DNA from: Mytilinidion resinicola
Lineage: Eukaryota; Ascomycota; Dothideomycetes; Mytilinidiales; Mytilinidiaceae
Direction of reading: 5' to 3'
DNA: 64,000 nt
Assembly: GCF_010093595.1 (NCBI RefSeq)
Contig: NW_022985466.1
Coordinates: forward strand, 102,339-166,338
Notes under the pieces: model-generated
Database searches by the model: none
Seen by the model: only the letters and a program-made list of their open reading frames with translations
Told to the model about the DNA's origin: nothing
In this document: positions 1 to 11,646 of the stretch, one piece after another
How the letters are laid out: every line of letters starts with the position of its first letter
Position numbering within the stretch: position 1 is the stretch's first letter
Program-made: the position numbers and the translations under genes

Positions 1-547
1 TCTGCAAGAGGTAGCCATTTCGCTCGTTGTTCGGCCGTCGCCTGAAGCCTCAACGTTGGAATGAACATCACTGTGGTCAACCCGAAGGGACTGGCATTGC
101 TGAGAACATATCGGGGTGTAATGTTGTCGAAAATGGTATGCTTATGGGTAATTCCGTCTTCGAACGCTGCCTTCCCCCACTCGAGACCTTCGTCATAAGC
201 TTGCTCACGATCCATATTTCCGTATGAGCAAGGGAGCTTGCTAGGATCTAGGGTACCAGTGAGCTTCTCGACGCGGTTGAAGGCAGCTCTCCGCTGCTTG
301 ACAATATCAGCTCTAAATAGATGTCAGTCAGCTTGAACTTTGAATTGGATGATGCCGTGCAGGGTTCTTTTACTCACCCGCCATGTATCAAACATGTCAG
401 CTCGTAGGTATTGAACGAAGCTGCCTTTCTCGCTTTGTCCATCATGATAGTCTGATTATTCGACGCCGCATTCTCAGGGTGCCTTTCCGGCAAATTCCGG
501 ATTTCAGGCGGAGACGGTCCGTGAAATTGGGGCGATACAGTTTCCAT
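1..547 (-). CDS. Peroxisomal acyl-CoA oxidase, N-terminal part (runs off the left edge)
   Basis: Acyl-CoA oxidases catalyse the first, H2O2-forming step of peroxisomal fatty-acid beta-oxidation. The start is the ATG at 547; an in-frame ATG at 652 would add 35 residues of unlikely composition. Exon 1 is 547-378, then a GTGAGT...TTTAG intron at 313-377, and exon 2 continues past position 1. The join keeps frame and gives about 160 residues. They contain the usual N-terminal acyl-CoA oxidase pattern: a basic KQRR helix, then D-R-E...Y-D-E-G-L-E-W-G-K, and T-P-R-Y-V-L-S-N-A-S-P-F-G-L leading into V-M-F-I-P-T. The FAD-binding and C-terminal domains lie outside the window. Identification rests on this N-terminal signature only. 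It could also be a closely related acyl-CoA dehydrogenase-like protein. Confidence 0.82.
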
Positions 548-2606
548 GTTGGTTTCGCGCCGCGTCTGGCAAGTGTAAGATATTGATAAAACGCCTAATA
601 CAGAGTATTCCAATTCAATCCAAGATCTGCTCCCGCAAGTAGTCGACTCCACAAGTAAGCTATACTTTTGGGAGATGTGAAGGTTGGTACGGTAGAGCGA
701 ATTGGGGATTATACGAGTTTCTCAGGACGAAGATGCGGGGGGACAAAAAGCAGAGAAAGGCTACGAAGAGGAACTACGTGCAAAGAGGGATCTATGGAGG
801 GTGGAAATAGATGTATAGTCAGTAGAGAGGGGGGTCAAGCCGAGTAAGGAAGAATTAGGGCGACCGAAGTGCTGGGGTAGGACGGGACCAATAATTCAGC
901 GTGTTGAAATACGAAAGGTATCCTCTCTTCCGCTCGTAAGTGGCGGCTCGCGTTAGGGACTTATACTCAGCCTTTCAACAAGGTTGAGGGCGCGTCCGAC
1001 TACCTCGCTTCCGAGTTTCCGCCCTGGATCTCAGCTATCAGTCACTAGTGGATCTCAGCTGGCTGATTGTAGCGCTCTATGGTTCGCATCCTCGAGTCCT
1101 GCCGGCTATGATCGGTGGGTGTTGAGCTTTGGGATTAGATCTGACGGGTTTGGCCTCGGGATTGCATGTCCAAGCATCGTTTAGTGTCAATTGATCGAGA
1201 TACTGCCCAATCAAGTGCAAAGGGAAGGTGTGACAAATGGAAATATGAAGTTTTAAGCTCTATCATGCTCGGTAAACGTTCCAGATCATCCACCGTGAAT
1301 CCTGTGACTCCCATGTTTCTGTCATGAGGAAGCCAGACTTGCTTTTGGGCTGCGGCGTAGGCGAAACTACATTCTGATAGCTGCGGCGTAGAGCCCTGGT
1401 ATCTTGCTTATTATCTCACTAAGAGGTATCTAGACAAGAGATGAAACTTAGAAGTGGCGGGACCCAACGCCACTGCAGATAGTGAAGAACCCGCGCTTAC
1501 GGATGCAGGCCATTGGCGCGTAGAAGTTTATACAACTCGTGGGAACCACGTTCAAGTGGGCCCTTCAACCCAAATCCATGGATAGGTTGGCCCAGGTTCT
1601 GCACGTTCGACAGTCTTGTTGGGAGGACCTGGCTGGAACGTGCTCGGTGCAGGAGGGTTTAGGCCTACCGTGCCCCTCATGTGCATGGAGTGAGGGATGC
1701 TGCTCCTTGGGCCAATAAGGGAAGGCGAACCGGTCAGGACTCGAAGTACTGCATGCAGATTCCGGGTCCGGCGGCTGCGTGGGTGCGTACTTCGAGAGGG
1801 CGGTCAGCTCATGCGGCGACAAAATTAGAGCGTCCGCTCAGCTGAGTGGGATAGAGGATACTTGGGGTGCATGTAGGTGATTTAGTAAATATTGCGAAAG
1901 ACTGGATGAAAATCAAGGAGAGATGATTTTGAATTGCCCATGTGACAATGGAAGACACCGCGCATCTACTACAACAGCGAATGTATTTTTTTGGTGTCGT
2001 CGTTGTCCTGCGTAACTCCGCCATGAAGCTGACGGAACGCATAGAGTGAGATATTAGCGGTCATGAGGCAAACGGGTTGCCGCCTGATCGATATTAATGA
2101 AAGAACGCGGAGGTGGGACAGTTCCCGAGGGAAGTTGACAACGCATGGTGCAGCACCGGCAGACGGAAAAAGAACAGGATGCAGGACGCAGGTTGGATGC
2201 GGGTTGGTTGCAGGTTGCAGCTGAACGAAAGGAGTCTTGACGTGTCAATCTTGGCGAGAAGCCTTTACCTAGGTACGGCATACGAGACGGTCAAACATGG
2301 AATCGGCCCTCCGTAGTTTTGACGTTCCGGCATCCTAAGATAAGCCGTACCTAGGTACTTATCGTCGCTCGGATGAATCTCCTATGTCAAGCTAGCGAGA
2401 AGCTTTCGCATGTTTTATCAGTACATTGGCAACGATCGTTGCACTGTACTGTACACTCGCCCATCGCAATTCGTCTTCGTCTTAGGGCATCCTCCACGAC
2501 AGCGCAACCCTATCACCTATCTTCAAAGTAGTGATCGTCTCCTCTTTCATGAAGGCTTAGTGACTGGAACATTACATTGCCTTGAGAAGTCAGCCAGTCG
2601 AAAACC
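548..2606. other. Intergenic, no gene recognised
   Basis: Only short open frames (up to 85 codons) without recognisable motifs or plausible splice continuity. The part just upstream of 547 presumably holds the promoter of the acyl-CoA oxidase gene. A short direct repeat of GCTGCGGCGTAG occurs near 1352 and 1381. No tRNA or other structured RNA was seen. Confidence 0.5.
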
Positions 2607-4396
2607 ATGAATCGCGAGTCTGTATCCAACAAACTTACGAAACTTATCTCGTACATCCGTCCTCCTAGCCGTACCAGTTCTAGATCGACCCACCTATCAC
2701 GGCTACGGTCTGCCCTCAACCTCCAGTACCATCAAGCTTACCCCTCTTTACTTTGCGACCGCGTGCCTTAACTCTCCCGCTCCTCGAGCGCGCCGAACGC
2801 CATGGTACGGGAGAAGAATTGCCCTACCTGCCACTGATCGAGTCTCGTGATGTCATTCAGCAGCATACAGCCGACCAGACTTCTTCTGTCCTTGTCCAGA
2901 AACTGCCGCTCGAACTGCGCCAACTAATCTTCCGTCTCGTGGTTGGCGACGCGCTAACTAATCTCAATCATTCGTCCCACGGCGGATTCGGCAGCCAAGA
3001 TTGCTGCCGCCCTAGGGTCACCGGCTTCGAGTGCGATTCTAATTGTGGGTATTGGGAGTCGTTTGTGGCGCGAACTCCACTACTGCTTGCGTGTCCGCAA
3101 AATTGTGAGTGTATGTTGCTTTTCTCTCTGATATCGACTGAGAATAATACACGCTTCTTGCCGTGACTCTCGATCGACTGTTGGTTCGCATCGATGGTGC
3201 ACCTTGATACATTCTCGACGGCTTTCGGACCAACGAGGCCATCGCTCCGGAATCACAAGCGATAGCACCTAGGGGTAATTCAGCCTAACGATGGCCATGC
3301 TCATTAATAACCTGTATCCTGGATTAACGTAGTCGGCAAGCTAGTGGGCCATGCAAGCTAGTGGGCCACCCAATTTTTGGTGCGATTTAGACCTTTTAGC
3401 ACCCCAGCAATCTCAACAACTACGAGATATAAAGTATAGCTTTAAGATTGCATATACTATCTAGCTCATTTTAATAGCTAAGAGAATGTTTGGAGCAGTA
3501 TAGCAGCGTAATCCTATTATATTGTAGGTATTACTTGATTTTAGGGGCCAAAACTAGGCAACATTTTACTGCGGCTAAACAGGGCTATCAAGAGATCTAA
3601 AAAATTAACAGATGATATTAAAATAACCACGGATATCATTATCCTAAGTCACAACCTGGAATATTCTGTGATTGTTAAGATTGCTAGGGTGCTAAAAGGT
3701 CTAAATCGCACCAATAATTGGGTGGCCCACTAGCTTGCATGGCCCACTAGCTTGCCGACTACGTTAGCGTCCGGAATCTATTGATGAACACTGAACAGCT
3801 TGAAAGTTGATGCCCACTTTAGTTCTTAACTTACGTGTCGATTACAGTTATTCTGAAACCATCAGTGTCCTCTATACCACAAACGCCCTCTGCTTCACTC
3901 CCTCATCATACTGATATCACACCCTCATCGAACTCGCTCGTCTTCTCCTTCCTTCTCACCTCGCAATAATCCGCTGCCTCCACATCCACCGCTCTGTGCA
4001 GAAGGTAATCTACGACATCTGCGGAAGGAGCACATGCACCGCCAATGACTTTGATAATTCCCGTAAGCTGCCTCTGTTCGGGTCAGTTTCAGATTCGAAA
4101 ACCTAGTGGACCCTCTTTGGGACGTCGTCACCTCCATGACCACACTTGAGCATTTTTCTATAGATTTGATCCAGGCCCACTTCATCAACTATCGCAGTAG
4201 TGAACGAAGCCTTACGATAGAGGAGTGACGGGTTTGGGAGACGGAGATTGTTGATGCGATGAAGAGGGTGGTTGGAGCTCCTCTGAGTTTATTTCGCTTG
4301 CAAATGCCATACGAGACGGATGACAACATGGCGATAGAGGCAGGCGGGAGGATATTGCCGGTGGAAATGTGCATCGCGGCCCGCGTGCATCGGTAG
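2607..4396 (+). pseudogene. DUF7730-like (F-box-like) gene, decayed, intron holds a MITE
   Basis: Readable pieces in order match the fungal DUF7730 layout. A short N-terminal peptide starts at ATG 2607. The segment L-P-L-E-L-R-Q-L-I-F-R lies near 2905. Next comes a T-P-L-L-L-A-C-P-Q end at a GTGAGT donor (3105). After a TTACAG acceptor (3847) there is Y-S-E-T-I-S-V-L-Y-T-T-N, then L-I-E-L-A-R-L-L-L-P-S. Further on are W-D-V-V-T-S-M-T-T-L-E-H-F (from 4118) and a tail ending at TAG 4396. Frame changes occur between 2607 and 2753, at the exon 1 end (one base off), and between about 4000 and 4106. In-frame TGA codons lie near 3891 and 4222. The 743-bp intron is long only because a transposable element sits in it. 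The function of the family is unknown. Confidence 0.78.
3325..3766. mobile_element. MITE with 93-bp terminal inverted repeats and TA target duplication
   Basis: The first 93 bases from 3327 (beginning ACGTAGTCGGCAAG) and the reverse complement of the last 93 bases ending at 3764 differ at only three positions. TA dinucleotides flank both ends (3325-3326 and 3765-3766), as expected for Tc1/mariner- or pogo-type insertion. The 438-bp element has no coding capacity. Inside each terminal repeat the 15-mer CAAGCTAGTGGGCCA occurs twice, 17 bp apart, resembling subterminal transposase-binding repeats. The A+T-rich interior is not related to the ends. A non-autonomous pogo/Fot-type element is the likely class (inference from TA target and ends). 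Confidence 0.9.
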
Positions 4397-6258
4397 CACG
4401 AGGACGATATGGTTGCTGACTTACTCTTGATTTGAGCAGTCCGAGAGGACCGACGGCTGATACTGATATGGAAGGATTCAAAGAACCACCTCTCCGCTCT
4501 GATACGAACACTACTTGGCACGATTCGAGAACACCGAAGCAGCGACGCCCATTTTCTCCGCAATTGAGCTTCGCAGGCCACCCCAGCTCGCAGACTTCAG
4601 GGGAATTTGCGCAATTTCTCACTACCCCGCCCCCTTGAACGCTGTGGTAGTCCTTCATCTCGCGCCACCGGATATACATAAGACCAGATGACCATACTCC
4701 TGTAAATTTATTCTCGCCAACCCAATTATTTAGCCGCAGGTTTGCTGCTTTCTTGGACAGAAACCCGCCGCGCTCACCGATCATGCACATTGGACTCCGG
4801 AATGCAATAATACAAGGGGAATCCTCTGTCTGTCTCACCTCGTCGCAGCAACCCTCAAATTGGGTTTTCTCAAGCACCAGGGTCGGGGCAATGATTATTA
4901 GCGATCGCAATTCTACCGATCCTTGTACACCTCGGGACACAGATGCCGACGAAGGCCGTTCGGTCTAAAGCATATTTATTTTTCACTCAGAAACCAAAAT
5001 TATGTGAGAAAAGATACATCGTTCAGCTTTCATTTTGTACGCACTGAGATATTTGTTAGGAAAAAGTTGGATATAACACTGTGTTGGCTGAACTTCGAAC
5101 TCATAGTCCCGATTTGCTCGCGCCCGGTTAGCACTTTGACTGCTTGGGAGCTTGAACACACCGCATAGATGACTTACGGTGTGGCTAAATGTTAGCCAAT
5201 CAACGTTGTGTGGCATTACGTTTCATGGCCGAGCAGACCGCCTCACTATCTGGGAACGGGGCAAGGAGCCCGCCACCGGTTTTCCCCACATACGGGCCGC
5301 TCCCTCGATTTGTCATGACAGGGAAAACTCTGCCTAAGTGGATTTGCTATGCTTAGCAGTGACCGTGCGAGGTAACAGTGCGAATATCCAGCAATTGAGA
5401 CGCCAGAAAGCCACGGCACCGGGTTCATGATGATTGTTCCAAATTGCGCAAGTTGACATAGTCAGGCTCCTGGATGAAAACACCTTCCTGTGGAGTCAAC
5501 CCTTTCTAAGATGCCAAAATTCTTGATGGAATCCGTTGACTCGACACAGATTATGTGGGTCTGAGGGTCAGAAGAGCACACCTATCTAGTCACGTCTCAG
5601 CTTCTGGCCCCTGCATGGATACCAGACTACTGCAAGCAATGCGGGTGCACTCCACAACGGCAGCTTCTCGGGTTCCAGAGCCAGTTCCCTTGGGTCCTTA
5701 GGGGAAGAGCGTCAACACCCAGCACCGAACTTCTGCCGCCAATAAGAGCATGGTCGCCTTGAGCGGTGTGACGGGAAGAGGGCTAGGTCCTGCCACAGTT
5801 GTTCATTGGTTTAGAAAAGAAGGCTCCGCTGTTCGCTTCAGAACAAACTTCGGTCTAGCAAGGAGTTGAAGTATTCTCCCAGGGATCGACCTGAGTTGGA
5901 TACTTGCCAACCCGGACCTCCTTTTAGTCTTTGTCTAAGACTTGTGCTCAAAGCGCGTTCGTTACACTAGATGGTAGCAACCTCGTTGTTAACCGAGGGG
6001 AATCCAACGCAACTCCTTCCCGTCTTCTGCTGGCGGTTACATTTAGACGGCATTTGAGATCGCCACAAACCCCAGGAACGCATTGATATGCCCCGTTTTA
6101 TCGAGGCCAGGCCTCTTCAGCTTCGTTTGTATTCAATATCCTCCCTAGCCGCAATGAGACCTCGAAATTGGCACGCGTCTTGACTTCTTTTCTTCACAAT
6201 AACCTGACACCTTTCCTTCCTACCATCTTATAGTTTTTTGCCTGGAACCACCGCAATC
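4397..6258. other. Intergenic, unresolved
   Basis: Contains a 242-codon minus-strand frame (4212-4940) that overlaps the DUF7730 remnant and has no recognisable domain, plus short plus-strand frames. I see no convincing gene. The last few hundred bases are presumably the promoter of the rhodopsin-like gene, with a pyrimidine-rich run just before its start. Confidence 0.4.
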
Positions 6259-7618
6259 ATGTTGAAGCAGATGGCATTGACCCTTGTGGTGGTCAACGGC
6301 ATCTTCTTATCACTCGCATGCATCACATTAGGATTACGAGTATGGATCCGATCTTCTCGGGGAGCCCTGGGCACCGATGACTGGCTATTGCTTGTTGGCC
6401 TGGTATGGAGCTTGAGAAAGTGTAGTATGCTAGGAGAGCTGACATTTGACTAGCTTCTGTTCGTTGTGACTGTCGCTATGTCAACAATGAGTGCACATCA
6501 TGGTCTTGGCGTACACAATTATGGCGCTTCCGCGACTGAAATGCAAGATGGGGTGATGGTACGTTGATCAAAGTTCTTGATATTGCATTGTTGCATCGAT
6601 CAGCTAATCAAATCTAGTACTTCGCACTCTGGCAACTCTTCTACGTCACAAGCACTGTCCCAGTAAAGGCATCTATCTGCATCTCCCTCCTCCGGATCAC
6701 CACCAAGAAACTGTTTCGGAGGATACTCTGGGCTCTAATCGTGCTATCATGCATCAGCACCTTCATGGCATGCGTCGTGGTTTGGTCCACCTGTCGCCCC
6801 ATGGCGGCCACTTGGGACAAGTCGATCAAAGGCGCGAAGTGCAGCTCACTTGAGATGATTATTGCTTTGAGCTACCTGGTTTCAGGCGTAAACGTGGTCA
6901 CCGACTGGACTTGTGCAGTAATGCCGGCTTTCATTCTTTGGGACATCCAGATGCGAACGAAACTAAAAATCTCCGTCTGCTTTATCCTGGGCATGGGAGC
7001 CGCGTAGGTTCCAATCTCCGATCTTCGTTGTGGTGAAGACAGGAAAGCTAATTCATTGCCTTTCTTTAGCGCAAGCACGGCAACTTTGATTCGTCTCAAG
7101 GCTATTCCCTCTTACAGAAACGCGAACGATTACCTCTGTAAGAACATGTCAGCCCCCAGGGGCTCTCGGTCACTTCTAACATCTTCACAGACGGAATCGC
7201 AGAGATTGCAATTTGGTCGACCGTTGAAATCGGCCTCGGTATTATCGCTGGGTCCGTCGCAACATTGAAACCTCTCTTCAACAAGGTCTTCGGTAGCAGT
7301 ACCGACCCCAACTCGTATGCAGACGGCCACACCCCGAGACCTTATCCCGGAAGCTATCGACTGCGCGATGTGTCTAAAAGCGGATCTAAGAGTGGAATAG
7401 AGACGATTGTTACTGGGCGAGGGGAAAACGATCGAAGTGATATCAGCGACGAGGACACAGCGAGCCAGCGGAGGATATTAGGAAGGACCATGATAGGCCC
7501 AGGCGGCAAGCAGAACGGTGGAGGCATTATCGTCACCCGCGATATTAGTGTGCAGGAAGGGTCGAGCGCGGAATTCAAGTCGACTAATAAGGCAAGGAGG
7601 GTGGCTGACATGACATAA
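6259..7618 (+). CDS. PTH11/fungal rhodopsin-domain seven-helix membrane protein
   Basis: Five exons (6259-6402, 6454-6558, 6618-7003, 7070-7137, 7191-7618) join in frame to 376 residues. The introns are 51-66 bp, start with GTATGG, GTACGT, GTAGGT and GTAAGA, and end in TAG or CAG. The protein has the fungal rhodopsin-domain layout. An N-terminal helix (about 5-28) is followed by the R-x-x-x-R...G-x-D-D-W-L segment, a loop with H-H-G-L-G, Y-F-A-L-W-Q-L-F-Y, K-A-S-I-C-I-S-L-L-R, a W-x-x-C-R-P loop cysteine, then A-S-T-A-T-L-I-R and a W-S-T-V-E helix. The tail is polar and cytosolic, about 120 residues long. Members are plasma-membrane proteins; some (Pth11) sense surfaces or are GPCR-like, but most are uncharacterised. 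No CFEM domain is present. Confidence 0.92.
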
Positions 7619-8694
7619 GTGTCTTTCGATCGATGAATCGCCTTACTCGAACGTTTCGGAGGCAACAAAGAGTTTGAGTATAATGTAAGGAGACGATAAT
7701 TGGTTAGGGCGCTACGAAATTATCTGCGATTAATCACAGCTGCACTTCGTCATCGAACGATAGCTGACGGACGGGATGAGCACCGACTCAGATCCACGCA
7801 CGTCAACGTTTGCATCTTGTCCCGATGGTTGAAAGCCTCCGTGAACTCCCAGCGGTAGCAAACGAATGTACACAGGCTTCTTGTAAGGCAATGTAAATGC
7901 TTTAAATTAAAGCATACTTAGTGTACGCCTGCTCCGAACAACCTGCGCTGCTATGAACAGATATTGGATGTTAAAAGGCATTCGTCGCAAGTCAGCCCCA
8001 TCAATCTTACACCCCTTAAACTAGGAAGTCAGTAGACGCTTGATACACATTTTCGTCCTTCATGCGTCCACTGGGATTCTCCAGAGAAGCTGCTTTGCTC
8101 CAGATGCCAGACATAAGAAAAAGTTCTGTCTGATGCGCGCTTCATCACTCCTGCACTCCACAAAGCCAGTTGCACGCTTCGAAGACTGCGTTATTCAGAC
8201 GTCCACTGGCCCCTGTTCCCGAGAAGCTACTTTGCTACGATACTTTAGTCAGGGATTTGACTTGAAGTAGCTCTACTACAACTACGAGGACCGAAGCTAG
8301 GGGTCAAATTCGCGCTGAATCATACCCCCAGGATGTCGCGGCTGACCCTCACTGTTCGGTCGCCGAGAGTGCATCTTTCATGCAAGCGGCGCGACGCTGC
8401 CGAATCACACGCCCCACCCGCTAGCCGGGGAGATGCGGCACGGGTAGTGATGAGACATGGTGCAATGCAGGTGGACAGCTCTGGAGGGGTATGCCGGATT
8501 CCAGCCGACCTCCGAACAGGACGATATTGCCTAGTGCAGGCACGCAGCCGTTGCGGTATATTTCTGGGAGTGGATATTTAAAGTCCAATTTCTCGCTGGA
8601 TAATTAGGTTTCGCATTTCCTGTATCTGGCTCCACATCCACTTGCTTTGTATAGTCGGCCTGCCTTCTGCATCTGACCTCGTTCTGCTACAATC
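7619..8694. other. Intergenic, no gene recognised
   Basis: Two open frames of 76 and 82 codons (8040, 8333) lack any recognisable motif. Near 8070-8230 the phrase CCACTGG followed by a GAGAAGC(T)xCTTTGCT motif occurs twice (about 8068 and 8203), suggesting a short decayed duplication. Promoter of the downstream SDR gene presumed at the right end. Confidence 0.4.
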
Positions 8695-9773
8695 ATGTCT
8701 CGAGTTGATGCCATCCCAGTTTCCGCAAAATTGAGCCCAGAGGAAGCTGCTGCTTCGGTGTCAGGCTCTTCGCTCAAAGACAGATCTATCTTGATTACTG
8801 GTGGAGCCCGGGGACTTGGTGCTGCAATCGGTTTGGCATATGCAGAGAAAGGGTACGTCCTCATCACAAAGACTCCTTCCTTCAAATCAGAAACTGATAA
8901 AGATTCTAACTATTTTAAGTGCCTATGTCACCCTCGCAGACATCAACGAAACTCTCGGAAAGGATTACGTTGCGACACTCAAAGCAAAAGGCTTACAGTA
9001 CTTCTAAACACCTTCATACTTCTACGCTTGAATGACCTGACCTTCCCAGCGTGCAATTTATCACCACCGATGTAACATCATGGTCGTCCCAAGTGGCCGC
9101 TTTCAAGGCCGCCATTGCCTTCTCCCTAACAAAAAACACTCTCGATATTGTCGTTGCTTCCGCTGGCGTCTTCGGCGACCCATTCCTCGCCGCCGACGAA
9201 GCTCCCGTGACCCTCGAGAACGATCCCCCGGCTCCAAACCTCGTGGCCTTGCAAGTCAACAGCATTGGTGCTTTCTACACCGCGAAACTAGCCCAGCTGT
9301 ACCTGAAAATGCCGAGCTCAGCGCCAAAATCGGAACCCCCGAGTCTTATTCTCATCGCGTCTTTGGCTGCATACTTTGACATCCCGCTGATGAGCAGCTA
9401 TACCTCTTCCAAATACGCCGTCCGTGGGCTTTTCCGAAGCATCCGACCCCTCTTTGCTGACCGTGGGATCCGGGTCAATCTGATCGCGCCGTGGATTATG
9501 GAAACTCCGCTGGTGGTTGAGTGGTTGAAGCTGTTTGATGCCGTCGGCGCGCCGCAGGGAGATTCGCGCCAGGTCGTTACGGCGGCGCTGAGGTTTGCGG
9601 ATGATAAAACCGTCAATGGCCGCGCTTTTGCGATTGGACCTAAGCGAATTCTGGACCTTGGTGACGACATCGAGGGAGGGGATGGAGGAGCGGTTATGCA
9701 CGGCTTCTACGAGACAGAGTTGCCCGGCTGGGATAAGATGGCGGATGGGCTGAAGGGACTTATGGGAATTTGA
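8695..9773 (+). CDS. Short-chain dehydrogenase/reductase (classical SDR)
   Basis: Three exons (8695-8852, 8920-8997, 9050-9773) join in frame to 319 residues through GTACGT...AAG and GTACTT...CAG introns. The NAD(P)-binding motif T-G-G-A-R-G-L-G lies at 35-42. The segment S-A-G-V-F-G (116-121) matches the NxAG region, with Ser in place of the usual Asn. The catalytic set is Asn149, Ser183, Tyr196 and Lys200 (Y-T-S-S-K). An acidic residue follows the second strand (A-D-I-N-E), which favours NAD(H) over NADP(H). The closest type by overall layout is the fungal 15-hydroxyprostaglandin-dehydrogenase or 5'-hydroxyaverantin-dehydrogenase-like group. The substrate is unknown, and no secondary-metabolite backbone gene is nearby. 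Soluble, probably cytosolic. Confidence 0.94.
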
Positions 9774-10129
9774 GCATCTCCTTTGGGGGTTTCAAGGGAG
9801 TTAAAACGGTAGCATGAGGGAATCGATATCAAGGTGTGAAGAGTTTACGCTACACAATTGCTGTCTAGTCAAGTATGCTTTGTCTTCTATTCACCGATTA
9901 ACGCACAAGAAACACAGACAAAGTAGCAAATCCTTTTCAGCTACCAGCACCGACGGCTCCTCCAGCTCTTCCCATATCATCTTCATCGCCCAGGGTGCCT
10001 TCTCAAACTTTACTGCATACCTTCACCTTTTCATGGACCTCAATCATCTCACGCAGCCGTTGTCGTCGTCGTCGTCACCAAAGTGAAACTTGCCCTCATC
10101 ATCGTCTCTCCAGCCAAGTCACTAACATC

Positions 10130-10859
10130 ATGTCTCTCAAACGTTCGATCCAGCCAATGACTGTCGTCGAGCCGAGTCCGAAACCCACCCCAATGTGCTG
10201 TTGCGGCCGCATCTCGAGGCGGAAGCTTCTCAAGATCCTAGCGTGGGTGCTCCCGCTGATCTTTTTCCTCGCGTTCCTCCCGGGAATCGTGATCAACGTC
10301 CATCCCAAGTCTCCCTCAGCCGCCGGAGGGCAGACCGACATCTGCAAACCAGACAGCTACAACATTCTGAACTACCGCTACTTCGCCGCCTCGCACAACT
10401 CCACCAATCACGACCAGCACGTCTATTACGCGAATGTCAGCTTCAGCCAGTCTGCGAACTCCGGCGACGGTGGCGTCCTGAAGCCAGCCCCTTGCCACGC
10501 CAGCGATACAACGCAACACCCTTCTGCCCTCGATCCCGACGCTGCCTACGACACCTTCGCCGTCTACGACCGTTCTGGCATCCGTGTGTTCGCGATTACG
10601 TTAAGTGACGTGAATCAGGCCGGCAACACGTTCAATATGTCGCTCTTCTGGATCTGCTCGGGGTAAGTCAGCCTCCTATCACTATTGTCAAAACCATGAC
10701 TAACACGGCCTGATTTGTAGCAAGCCGTACACATTCTGGACGAATGTGACTATTTCGCCGTACGACTGCCACGACGTCGACGACGGCAAAATGGCTGGAC
10801 GGCTTTGCAAGGGGCCGGATGAGTACACGTTTACGGCGGAACATGAGACCGAAGGCTGA
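10130..10859 (+). CDS. Single-pass membrane protein with lumenal/extracellular domain, unknown function
   Basis: Two exons (10130-10662, 10721-10859; GTAAGT...TAG intron) give 223 residues. The N-terminus is basic and carries M-C-C-C-G, a likely palmitoylation cluster, before a hydrophobic helix around residues 38-58. The remaining ~165 residues are polar, with about six N-glycosylation sequons (N-x-S/T) and several paired-looking cysteines (C-K-P, P-C-H, W-I-C-S, Y-D-C, L-C-K). This implies a type II membrane protein with an exposed disulphide-bonded domain. I do not recognise the family. An ATG upstream at 9995 in the same frame is less likely because it lacks the basic/hydrophobic order of a start. 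Confidence 0.78.
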
Positions 10860-11099
10860 GCTGGAGGGTACGCTCTGGGGTGTTTTGGTGGATCTTGTGA
10901 CGGAAAAGAGGGTGTTTGTCGGTGGTTCTTGTGACGGAATGGCGGCCTTTGGTGGATCTTTGGGTACGTGTAGGTCCTCAGCGTATTTACTTGTTGCTGC
11001 AACTACTCCAAATGCAACTGTCTATTCGAGCTTTTCTTAATTTTGCTTCTTGACTCTAATTTCTGTGGGCTCATTTGCCACTGCCTAAAGTTATCCACG

Positions 11100-11530
11100 G
11101 AGTCAAAAATTCAGAAGAGGATGTAAAGATCTCGAGGGTTCAGGTTGCACGTGGTGAAAATTTAGGAGATTTCCAGGTGCATAACACCGTTGGAGGTGGT
11201 CTAGAGATGCGTAAAATCTTGAAGAGGATGACATAAATAGGAAGGTGTAAGTTGCACGAGTAAGATTCACATGCGTTTGGAAGGTTCACAGCGCCGTTGG
11301 AAGGACTCTGGAGGTGCGTAAAATGGAGGGGAAGATGTAATAGACCGGAGGATGTAGATGAAACGTGCCGAAAACAGAGTTATTCTCTATGTGTATACTA
11401 CTGTAGGAGGTGGTCTAGAGGTGTATGAAATTGAAGGATAGAATGTAAAGAACTGGAACGCGTAGATTAGGTAGGGTGGAAAGTGGGTTTTTTCTAGGTA
11501 CTTACCACTGCAGGAGGTGCCTCCATGCAA
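11100..11530. repeat. Decayed tandem repeat, about four units of ~105-110 bp
   Basis: The phrase GGAGGTGGTCTAGAG followed by TGCGTAAAAT-like sequence recurs near 11190, 11290, 11400 and (partial) 11510, each copy followed by a GAAGAGGATG- or GGAAGATGTAA-like stretch. Copies are strongly diverged. On the minus strand each resembles the end of an exon. The array lies directly downstream of the broken epimerase gene. No coding role is evident. Confidence 0.55.
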
Positions 11531-11646
11531 AAAGAAAATTTCAAGCAAATATGAAGAAACGGAAGTAGATCGATATTGAAAGTGGTAATCTATTTGCAGG
11601 TGCTTGCGAGCACCAAAAACCCAACGTCTTAAACTAGCCCGCCTTT

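Noticed and set aside
4212..4940. 242-codon minus-strand open frame
   Set aside because: It overlaps the 3' end of the plus-strand DUF7730 remnant, has no domain or plausible start context, and its composition looks random.
9318..9701. 127-codon minus-strand frame inside the SDR gene
   Set aside because: Shadow of the plus-strand SDR coding sequence, which has all catalytic motifs.
6259..10859. Secondary-metabolite gene cluster (SDR, membrane protein, nearby regulator)
   Set aside because: No polyketide, peptide or terpene backbone gene is present in the window, and the Zn2Cys6 gene lies 15 kb away among unrelated genes.
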